Assembly (NCBI RefSeq): GCF_002975435.1 | Contig: NZ_PCPT01000005.1 | Location: forward strand, 124,001-188,000 | DNA length: 64,000 nucleotides | DNA from: Arthrobacter sp. MYb227 | GTDB taxonomy: Bacteria > Actinomycetota > Actinomycetes > Actinomycetales > Micrococcaceae | Direction of reading: 5' to 3' | In this document: piece after piece, positions 1 to 7,361 of the stretch | How the letters are laid out: each line of letters begins with the position of its first letter | Numbering within the stretch: position 1 is the first letter of the stretch | Notes under the pieces: generated by a model | What the model saw: the letters and a program-made list of their open reading frames with translations, nothing else | Database searches by the model: none | Told to the model about the DNA's origin: nothing | Translations under genes and position numbers: made by a program

Positions 1-1
1 C

Positions 2-364
2 AATTTGCTGACGGTCAAGGGCGCTTCCACGGAAGGCACACAGCTGGCTGTCGCTGGTACGCTGACCGGCCCGAAGCAGATCGAAAAGCTCGTTGGTATT
101 AACGGCTACGAAATCGAAATCCCGGTCACCGATCACATGATCGTGCTCCGTTATGCTGATCGCCCGGGCGTCATTGGTACCTTGGGCAACGTATTCGGTG
201 AGCAGGGCGTCAACATTGCAGGTATGCAGGTAGCGCGCAAGGAAGAGCGCGGCGAAGCACTTGCAGTGCTCGCCGTAGACTCGGCCCTGCCGGCCGGTGT
301 TCTTGACATCGTGGGCGCAGCAATTGGTGCGACCGTGGCGCGAGAGATCAATCTCGAAGGCTAA
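2..364 (+). CDS. serA: D-3-phosphoglycerate dehydrogenase, C-terminal part (cut by window edge)
   Basis: Only the last 120 or so residues are present; the reading frame is open to the left edge. The fragment ends in a typical ACT domain, with a beta strand near MIVLRYADRPG, then GVIGTLGNVFGEQGVNIAGM and the strand EALAVLAVD. This is the usual C-terminus of long actinobacterial SerA proteins, preceded by the end of the allosteric substrate-binding domain. SerA oxidises 3-phosphoglycerate, the first step of serine synthesis, and the ACT domain normally binds serine as feedback inhibitor. A different ACT-domain enzyme cannot be fully excluded because the catalytic part lies outside the window, but the sequence reads as SerA. 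Confidence 0.85.
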   Translation, partial: NLLTVKGASTEGTQLAVAGTLTGPKQIEKLVGINGYEIEIPVTDHMIVLRYADRPGVIGTLGNVFGEQGVNIAGMQVARKEERGEALAVLAVDSALPAGVLDIVGAAIGATVAREINLEG

Positions 365-569
365 ACCCTGATTATTTGAAGTAAACGTGCCTCGTGCGCC
401 GCTACACCACATGAACCTTCTGGTTTCGATTTGGTGGTAGTGGTTCGCGGGGCACGCTACTTTTTAAGCGGTGCAAAGTTCCATCTCAAAAGCTGGGAAT
501 CTCCTAGACAAGTTAGGATTCTTCCGCGAGTCGGCAGTTTCACTTGTGTCAAGCGCATAAGATCAAAGA

Positions 570-1622
570 ATGATGGCTCAGAGTGCAATTTTTGTAGATG
601 CAAGTTTCCTGCTGGCAATTGGTGGACACCGTGCGGCAGGCACAACTCTACGGTCTGCAATTACTGTCAACTATGAGTCCTTGATTCAAGGAATTCTTGA
701 CACGGCCAAAGAAAACTGTGGGTTAGAGAATCTGCGGATGTATTGGTATGACGCTGCCAAGGATGCAATCTTTACCGATCAGCACAAGCGCATTGGGTTA
801 CTCCCCGGTGTAAAGGTGCGTCTGGGCCGAATTTCGTATAACGGTGAGCAAAAAGGTGTAGATCTAAAGCTTGCTCTCGATCTTGTGGGCGTAGCTCGTA
901 ATAGGGCAGCATCAGTCGCATTTTTGATGTCTGGTGATGACGATTTGGCAGAGGCCGTTGAAGAGGCCCAAGACCTTGGCATGAAGGTGGTGCTTATTGG
1001 CATTGAGAAGCCAGATCACCGCCTTGGAGTTGCTTCGGTTGCCGAACACCTAGCATTACGTGTAGATAGCATTATTGCGCTCCCTGAAGAGCTTGTGGCT
1101 TCTTCCTTCGTCAAGGCCGTTACTTGGGATGCCGAGCACGCTGCCCACGCTGCAGCTATTGCTGGAGCGGGTGTGCAGCCTACGCAGCAGATCGGCGCCG
1201 AAACAGCAGAACAAGCAGATCCTGCACCTAAGCCAAGCACCATCCCGGCGATTCCTACTCCCGCAATGATGTCGGCAAAACCTAAACCCACGGTTGTTCC
1301 TCAATTAGTTGTTAATGACTACCAACTCATTTACAGCTCAACGCAACAGAACTCGGGATTCTCTGGGGAGCCTTCAAATGATCTTGCTGCGATTGAAACC
1401 GCATCCGAGGTGGGTTCTTCCGTTGCCAAGAACTGGCATGCAAGTACCACCCAAACGGAGCTCAAAGTGTTGCTCGCCGATAGGCCGCTCTTACCGGCCG
1501 AAATTGATCGAGTGCTCCTCAAAGATTGCGCTCAGCGCATTGGTGAGTGGAAGACAGATATCAAGGATGTGCGTAGGGCACTGCGTGTGGCCTTTTGGGA
1601 ACAGATCGATCAGCTCACATAA
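570..1622 (+). CDS. NYN-domain (PIN-like) protein, putative ribonuclease
   Basis: Residues 4-165 look like a NYN domain, a PIN-like nuclease fold. An acidic residue follows the first strand (IFVDASFLL), a second acidic cluster sits in KGVDLKLALDLVG, and a third in SGDDDLAEAV, followed by the Rossmann-like strand KVVLIG. These are the positions expected to bind metal. A low-complexity Ala/Pro linker (about 195-255) joins a small C-terminal helical region (about 295-350) that I do not recognise. Two ATG codons stand in tandem at 570 and 573. A TAAGAT box at 558-563 lies seven bases upstream and there is no good ribosome-binding site, so a leaderless transcript is possible. Its role is unknown; RNA processing is the usual inference for the family. 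Confidence 0.8.
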   Translation: MMAQSAIFVDASFLLAIGGHRAAGTTLRSAITVNYESLIQGILDTAKENCGLENLRMYWYDAAKDAIFTDQHKRIGLLPGVKVRLGRISYNGEQKGVDLKLALDLVGVARNRAASVAFLMSGDDDLAEAVEEAQDLGMKVVLIGIEKPDHRLGVASVAEHLALRVDSIIALPEELVASSFVKAVTWDAEHAAHAAAIAGAGVQPTQQIGAETAEQADPAPKPSTIPAIPTPAMMSAKPKPTVVPQLVVNDYQLIYSSTQQNSGFSGEPSNDLAAIETASEVGSSVAKNWHASTTQTELKVLLADRPLLPAEIDRVLLKDCAQRIGEWKTDIKDVRRALRVAFWEQIDQLT

Positions 1623-1668
1623 TGGCGTAAATGGCGGGTTTGGTATCGACATACGGTAGATTTTTAGG

Positions 1669-3228
1669 GTGACTTCTGAGCAGACTCCCTTTTATATCAC
1701 CACGGCCATCTCCTACCCGAACGGCGTTCCCCACATTGGGCATGCCTATGAGGTAATAGCTACCGACGCCATGGCGCGCTTTAAACGCCTCGATGGATAC
1801 GACGTATTCTTCATGACCGGTACAGATGAGCACGGTCAAAAGATGCTGCAGACGGCAGAAAAGCAGGGGATCACCCCGCGCGAGCTGGCACAGAAGAACT
1901 CTGATGCCTTCCAAGCAATGAATGATGAGCTTGGGATCAGCTACGATCGCTTCATCCGCACCACAGATGCAGATCACTATGCAGCCGCCCAGGCCATCTG
2001 GAAGCGCATGGAAGATAACGGTGACATCTACCTGGATAAGTACGCCGGCTGGTACTCTGTGCGTGATGAAGCCTTCCACGCTGAGGAAGACACTGAAGTC
2101 CGTGAAGATGGCGTCCGTTACTCCAAAGAAACCGATACAGAAGTTGTCTGGACAGAAGAGGAATCCTACTTCTTCCGTCTCTCGAACTACCAGGACAAGC
2201 TGCTTGAGCTCTACAAGTCACAGCCAGACTTCGGTGCACCGCAAACTCGCTTCAATGAAGTAATTCGCTTTGTAGAGCGCGGTCTTGAAGACTTATCGGT
2301 TTCCCGCACCACTTTTGACTGGGGAGTACCAGTACCGGGCAACAAGGACCACGTCATGTATGTCTGGGTTGACGCCCTGACAAACTACCTAACCGGTGCG
2401 GGTTTCCCTGATACCGAATCTGAAACTTTCAAGAAGTATTGGCCAGCAAATGTCCATGTGATTGGCAAGGATATCTCGCGTTTCCACGCCATTTACTGGC
2501 CTGCGTTCCTAATGTCTGCAAAGTTGCCGCTACCTAAGCGCATCATGATCCATGGCTTCCTTCACAACAACGGTGTGAAGATGTCCAAGTCCCTTGGAAA
2601 CGTAGTAGCACCTGCCGATTTCGTTGAGCAGTACGGAATCGATCAGGTCCGCTACTTCTTCCTGCGCGAAGTTCCGTTTGGTGCTGATGGAAGTTACAGC
2701 CATGACACCATCGTGAGCCGCATGAATTCAGATCTTGCCAACAACTTAGGTAACTTGGCACAGCGTTCACTGTCAATGGTTGCAAAGAACTGCGGGGGAG
2801 TAGTACCGACTTCTGGCGAGTTCACCGAGGCGGATCAGCAGATCTTGGATGAGGCCGGCAATCTGCTCAAAATCTGCCGTGACGCCTTCTCGCGTCAGGA
2901 GTTCAGTAAGGCTCTGGAAGCAATCTGGACCGTCTTAGGAGACACCAACGCGTACTTTGCTGACCAAGCTCCGTGGGTGTTGCGCAAAACGGATATCGCT
3001 CGAATGGAAACGGTATTGTACGTGACGCTCGAGGTGCTGCGGAGAGTCGCGCTGCTGGTACAGCCCGTAATGCCGATGGCCGCGGCTTCACTTCTTGAAG
3101 TCCTCGGTCAGGATGAGGGGGCAGGACGCCAATTCGGTTCGTTCGAAATTCCACTTGTAGAAGGTGCAACGTTGCCGGCACCGTCTCCAATTTTCCCGAA
3201 GTTTGTGGACCTTTCGGAATCTCTTTAG
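1669..3228 (+). CDS. metG: Methionyl-tRNA synthetase
   Basis: This 519-residue class I aminoacyl-tRNA synthetase charges tRNA-Met with methionine in the cytoplasm. The HIGH motif is at residues 22-25 (PHIGHAYE) and KMSKS at 304-308. The Trp/Tyr-rich methionine pocket and the anticodon-binding helical domain follow. The length and the absence of a C-terminal tRNA-binding extension match the short MetG type common in Actinobacteria. The start is GTG at 1669; the protein begins [19 protein letters not shown], as expected. It stands 46 bases after the NYN gene and 27 bases before the next gene on the same strand. Confidence 0.97.
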   Translation: MTSEQTPFYITTAISYPNGVPHIGHAYEVIATDAMARFKRLDGYDVFFMTGTDEHGQKMLQTAEKQGITPRELAQKNSDAFQAMNDELGISYDRFIRTTDADHYAAAQAIWKRMEDNGDIYLDKYAGWYSVRDEAFHAEEDTEVREDGVRYSKETDTEVVWTEEESYFFRLSNYQDKLLELYKSQPDFGAPQTRFNEVIRFVERGLEDLSVSRTTFDWGVPVPGNKDHVMYVWVDALTNYLTGAGFPDTESETFKKYWPANVHVIGKDISRFHAIYWPAFLMSAKLPLPKRIMIHGFLHNNGVKMSKSLGNVVAPADFVEQYGIDQVRYFFLREVPFGADGSYSHDTIVSRMNSDLANNLGNLAQRSLSMVAKNCGGVVPTSGEFTEADQQILDEAGNLLKICRDAFSRQEFSKALEAIWTVLGDTNAYFADQAPWVLRKTDIARMETVLYVTLEVLRRVALLVQPVMPMAAASLLEVLGQDEGAGRQFGSFEIPLVEGATLPAPSPIFPKFVDLSESL

Positions 3229-3255
3229 CACTTTTAGTAACCAGACGAGTTAATC

Positions 3256-4881
3256 ATGGACACGTTCACCTTTAAAGACCAAACAATCCACTATGAACAC
3301 CGGAAGGGCACTTCGGATCGCCGGCATTTGATTGTGGTTTTCTCTGGGTTTCGACCTCGAGGTACTTTTGATTTACACGGAGAGTCATCTCGAAACATCA
3401 AATGTGACATCTTGTGGATTGAAGACTGGTTTGAAAAGAACCACGCATACTACATAACGACTGGTGGCGATCTGGAAGTTGCCGAAGCCGTAAACGCACT
3501 TATCGAAGAAACCCGTCGTAAAGCTCAACTTGAAAAGAACGAGTGTACGATGCTTGGATTCTCCAAGGGTGGAACGGGAGCTCTGTATCAAGCGCTTGCA
3601 TATGAATATGGAAACGTAATTGCCGTTGCACCAAGAATGAATTTTGCTTCAGCGAATCGGCAGCGAAACTTAGATGTATTTGAAAACATAACGTCGCTGG
3701 GTACAGATGAAGAAGTAGAGAGACTGGATCGGATCTTACCGAATTTACTAGAGGAAAAATCTTCCTCAAGCATAAATATTTATTTATTTAGCTCGCAATC
3801 TGACTATCAATATGCGACAGAAATTGAACCATATATATCTACTTATGAACAATATGGCAATTTTAACTACGTACAGCTAAACAGCCCCTTTGTTACCGAT
3901 CACATTGACGTTAGTCGGTACAGCGTTCCGATGGTACTTTCGATCTTGACTGCGTTGGCTGAACGCGCCAAGCTGAGATTTGGTCGTATTGAAAGTGGCG
4001 ATTTCGCCCGAGCCCAGGAAGGCCTTGGAGCGCCGAGTATCGATAAGGTCGCTTTGAGAAATGAAAGTATTTTTTCACTTGATTCAGCCTCCATTGCGAA
4101 TGGAAAACTCTATCCCAACGGCGTTGCCTTTATTAAAGGTAATCAGGCACTAACTTACGGGAGCATCCAGCGCTGGCTTATATTGAGATCTAAAGAGAAT
4201 ACGAAACGATTTGCGCTTGGAAGCCTAAACGATCGAGGCTTATCCAGCAAGTATTTTGAAAATGAATTCTGCGACTATTCTAAGGCCCGATTTGCCTCAA
4301 TGCGGCAAGCAGGGATCGATTTGGCAGAAATTCCAGATGACGTATACGAAATCGGTGTCGCCTTAAAACACGCGGGCCAAAGTTTGACTCAAATGTCCGT
4401 GGAATTGATTGGACAAGAGTCGTATGGAATTTCAGGCGATTCTATCGTTGAGGTGAAGAAGACTGTAACGTCCACAATTTTGGTGAAGCGTCCTTTGATC
4501 TCTGAAACAATTCATGACCCACTTTTTTCGCTGGTAAGTACGTGGTCGACTGAAGGCCGAATTCATGTGGAAGGAATCTATGCCATAGCTGGACAGCCGA
4601 CACCAGAGTGGTCCGATATACAGTACTTCTTAGTACTTAGAAAAGCTGGCTCTAAGAATATCCGGTTTACGGGATTGCTTGCCAAGGATCATAAACCAGA
4701 GATCAATAATCTCGTTTCGGATAAATACGCGGATTATTCGAAAAGTTATTACACGACACCTAAGTACTTAGGCATACCGCTTCAAGGTATCGGTAAAGGT
4801 TCATATGAAATGTTCATCACTCGCAGGACAGTAGGCGGAGTGTTTACGTGGAAAATTGAAGATTTATTAGTTATCGATTAA
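3256..4881 (+). CDS. Alpha/beta-hydrolase-fold protein with two tandem C-terminal modules (cell-surface glycan type)
   Basis: The N-terminal 240 residues read as an alpha/beta-hydrolase. There is an early strand HLIVVFSGF, a nucleophile elbow GFSKGG with Ser103, a likely acid Asp183 in SQSDYQ and a likely base His216 in TDHIDVSRY. The remaining 300 residues contain two copies of a beta-rich module (about 275-385 and 430-535), each ending with the pattern DYxKxxFxT, a small GIDL/GIPL turn, then GxYE. The same architecture recurs in the 816-residue protein at 7362-9812. The closest described relatives I can think of are Asp2/XcbB-like proteins of surface-glycan loci; this is recognition of fold and context, not a search. 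There is no signal peptide. The gene is AT-richer than metG, which suggests transfer. Confidence 0.6.
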   Translation: MDTFTFKDQTIHYEHRKGTSDRRHLIVVFSGFRPRGTFDLHGESSRNIKCDILWIEDWFEKNHAYYITTGGDLEVAEAVNALIEETRRKAQLEKNECTMLGFSKGGTGALYQALAYEYGNVIAVAPRMNFASANRQRNLDVFENITSLGTDEEVERLDRILPNLLEEKSSSSINIYLFSSQSDYQYATEIEPYISTYEQYGNFNYVQLNSPFVTDHIDVSRYSVPMVLSILTALAERAKLRFGRIESGDFARAQEGLGAPSIDKVALRNESIFSLDSASIANGKLYPNGVAFIKGNQALTYGSIQRWLILRSKENTKRFALGSLNDRGLSSKYFENEFCDYSKARFASMRQAGIDLAEIPDDVYEIGVALKHAGQSLTQMSVELIGQESYGISGDSIVEVKKTVTSTILVKRPLISETIHDPLFSLVSTWSTEGRIHVEGIYAIAGQPTPEWSDIQYFLVLRKAGSKNIRFTGLLAKDHKPEINNLVSDKYADYSKSYYTTPKYLGIPLQGIGKGSYEMFITRRTVGGVFTWKIEDLLVID

Positions 4882-4985
4882 TTCTTCTCACAACGAACTA
4901 GCTCTATGATTGTGCTTGGTGCCTTTTAAATTAATTTTGGTACCCAGTATTACGGAACTAGGGATGCTCTTTTGACAAAATTTAT

Positions 4986-5006
4986 CTGTGGTCTGTGGTC
5001 TGTGGT
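4986..5006. repeat. 7-bp tandem repeat, three copies
   Basis: CTGTGGT is repeated three times exactly, followed by CTGC. It lies just upstream of the ISL3 remnant in the untranslated gap after the hydrolase gene. It may be a slippage product at the edge of the decayed insertion sequence. Confidence 0.8.
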
Positions 5007-5015
5007 CTGCGAGAA

Positions 5016-5298
5016 GTGAAAAAGAATGCCGCTGATGTGTCTTGAAGAATCGGGTGTGAAGAAAACCTCCATTCAAATTGCAGGGCAGATACCACCCCGT
5101 TTACGACTAACCACACGTTTGGTGAGCACAATCTTTGAAGACTGTATCAGTGTGACTAGCACCATCACCGGCATCGCCAAAGCCAACTTGATCGCCTGCC
5201 CAAATGTGCTGCGCAAGAACTACGCGAAGTGTACAAGACGCCTCAAAGAAATCCTTGAATCGGGTCTACAGCTGATCGTCAATTTCCGGCAAGTAACA
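5016..5298 (+). pseudogene. ISL3-family transposase remnant, first part
   Basis: An open stretch (5026-5325) starts MPLMCLEESGVKKTSIQI. It matches, with many substitutions, the zinc-finger-to-helix part of the ISL3 transposase at 15459-16628 (CLEETCAKKTFVQV, then IVEDCVTEIRTITGIAQAN versus IFEDCISVTSTITGIAKAN). After about 5235 the match jumps to a much later part of the protein (RLKEILES), so roughly half a kilobase of the transposase core has been deleted. At 5298 the similarity stops, because an IS1634-type element is inserted there, and it resumes at 7035. The gene is dead. Confidence 0.8.
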
Positions 5299-7034
5299 CC
5301 TGACTCGTGCCACTGTTTGAGTTGAGGTTTTTCAATGATCGGTTGACTCGAGCTTTTTGGTTTTGGTCGGTGCGTTTGTGGTTACTAACAATTCATTGCT
5401 GGGTATGCTGTTGGCATGGGTTCACGATTCGTGCGCAAGGTTCGCACCGCTTCTGGCGCGGTTGCGGTGCAGATCGTTGAGAAATCAGGACGGCAGGTCG
5501 TTGCCGTTGAACACGTGGGTTCCGCTCACTCGGATACCGATTTAGCATTGTTGTTGGCTGCCGCTCAGGAGCGATTGATGCCTGGGCAAGGAACGTTTGA
5601 CTTGGGGTTTGTGGAGCGGGTCCCGGTTTCACTCGCTGATGTTGCCGATTGGACTGAGCAGCATGTGATTCCTATTCCTGAGAAAACCAAGATTATTGGC
5701 CGACCGGCACGTAGCGTTTCCGCCGAAGGTAAGGTCTTAGCTTCTCCCGCGGCAGAGTTGTGGGATGTGTTGGTCGGTGCGTATTCCCGTCTTGGCTTTG
5801 ATGTCCTGGACGATGAGGGTTTTCGAGCGATGGTCTTGGCCCGGTTGATTGAGCCCACGTCCAAGGCCGAAAGTATCCGGGTCTTGGATGATATCGCGGC
5901 GCCTCATCCTGCCTTGCGGACATTGTTTCGGAGTCTGAAACGCAGCCAGGAACACGATTATCGAGACCTATTGGCCAAGGCCATGGTCGGATATCGCACC
6001 AAAACCACTGGGTTGGCCGCGATGATCATGAGACGAGCCCACCCTTCACTTCCAGTCCAAGGAAGAAGACAAGATCCGTCGGGTCGGGGAGAGCCAAAGA
6101 GCACCGGGTGGATCCACAAATCCAGGTCGGGCTCTTGGTAGATCCAGCCGGATTCCCACTAGAACTGCATATGTTTCGAAGGGAACAAGGCCGAAACGAC
6201 CACGATCCTTCCAGTCCTTACTGCATTCCAAGAACGGCACGGGATTACCGACATGGTCGTAGTTGCCGATGCCGGGATGCTCTCGGCTGGCAACCTGCAA
6301 GCCATCGAAGATGCCGGTTTTAAGTTCATTGTTGGATCCAGGCTCTCGAAGGCCCCGTACGATCTGCAGGAACATTTTGATACCAAGGGCAACAAGTTCA
6401 GTAACGGACAGATCCTTGAATCCGCAAGGGTCACGGGCACCGGAAAGAACGCTCGTGAACGTCGGGTCGTTTATCACTGGTCGTTTAAACGGTTCCGACG
6501 CGATAACCAAAACATCAACCATATGGAACGCCGAGCGATGGATATCGCCGAAGGCAAGATCCCGGTCCGCAAGGCACGCTTCCTGAGCGTGACCGGGTCG
6601 AAAACCTCGGTCGCTAAAAGTACCCTCGAACGAGCCCGACAGCTCGCCGGTCTGAAAGGGTACGTCACCAATATTTCTCAAGATGCCATGTCAGGGAACG
6701 AAATCATTGGTTCTTATCATGATCTGTGACAGGTGGAAGCGTCCTTCCGCATGACCAAACATGACCTTCAGGCTCGACCTATTTGGCACCGACAAGAAGA
6801 TGCCATCAATGCGCACCTCACCGTCGTTTTTGCATCCTTGGTGATCGGTCGGCACCTGCAAGAGCTTTCCGGGATGAGCCTCAAGAAGCTCATCACTACG
6901 CTCAAGGCCATCAAGTCCGCCAAAATCCTGATCAACGGCGAAGAGGTCCTCATCCCTGCTGAGATCCCGGAAGGCTTCAAACCCACATTGCAAACCCTGA
7001 AAAGTGGTTACTAAGGCACTTGGCACGAGTCAGG
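5299..7034 (+). mobile_element. IS1634-family insertion sequence, decayed, with terminal inverted repeats and target duplication
   Basis: A perfect 14-base inverted repeat bounds the element: CCTGACTCGTGCCA at 5299-5312 and its complement at 7021-7034. AGTAACA occurs immediately outside both ends (5292-5298 and 7035-7041), giving a 7-base target duplication, or 6 if the terminal base is shared. Joining the flanks restores continuity with the ISL3 transposase sequence, which independently confirms the borders. The 1736-base size fits an IS4-superfamily IS1634 element. The single transposase frame inside is broken. Confidence 0.85.
5416..7014 (+). pseudogene. IS1634-family transposase, three frameshifts and one nonsense codon
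   Basis: The N-terminal part (5416 to about 6025) reads MGSRFVRKVRTASGAVAV, then AVEHVGSAHSDTDLALLL, typical of IS1634-family transposases. The frame then moves by one base three times: near 6025, near 6097 and near 6174. The last shift returns it to the original frame, in which MVVVADAGMLSAGNL and the DDE core continue. At 6727-6729 a TGA interrupts YHDL-stop-QVEASFRMTKHD, where the family normally has Trp, so TGG has become TGA. Translation would resume in the same frame to TAA at 7014. Every domain is otherwise present, so inactivation looks fairly recent. Confidence 0.88.
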
Positions 7035-7205
7035 AGTAACACGTGCGAAATCTGCTGAGAACCACCAGCAGTGAATCCTTCCCCACCAGCTGAGACAAGA
7101 TTCAAAGTTCGGTGAAAGCCTCCGGAATAGACGATGCCAGATTCAAGCTACGCACGTGCTCTTCACGGTGAAAGGAACTCGCAACCTATCGCCCTACACA
7201 GCGTC
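7035..7205 (+). pseudogene. ISL3-family transposase remnant, second part
   Basis: This stretch continues the ISL3 remnant interrupted at 5298. It aligns to the reverse complement of about 15490-15660: AACACGTGCG, then CTGCTGA, then GGTGAAAGCCTCCGG, then a degenerate match to the stretch encoding the ELETYCLT region. It no longer encodes a protein. The match fades at about 7200, shortly before the separate ISL3 end at 7214. Confidence 0.7.
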
Positions 7206-7213
7206 AGCTATGG

Positions 7214-7283
7214 GGCTCTCAGGCTTTGAGCGTGGTGTCATCAAATAAGTAAGGCCACAGCCCCATGGATGTTCCCTGAACTC
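7214..7283 (+). mobile_element. Solitary ISL3-family element end (transposase-proximal end)
   Basis: About 70 bases match the transposase-upstream end of the ISL3 copy at 15311-16730 read in reverse. The end motif GGCTCTCAGGCTTTGAGCGT corresponds to GGCTCTCGGACTTTGGGCGT, followed by the shared TCATCAAATAAGTAAGGC and GGATGTT. The match ends within the leader before any transposase codon. The end points into the same strand as the older ISL3 remnant just upstream, so it belongs to a second, truncated copy or to a rearranged tandem. Confidence 0.75.
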
Positions 7284-7361
7284 AAAAGAGCGTTTATTTA
7301 GTTCTCAGAAATCTTGATAACCATGAACGGTAAGGTCGTAAACCGATTAATTGTAATCATA

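Noticed and set aside
1615-2079. 154-codon minus-strand open frame opposite metG
   Set aside because: It lies wholly against the metG HIGH region, has no ribosome-binding site, and reads as a shadow of the conserved gene.
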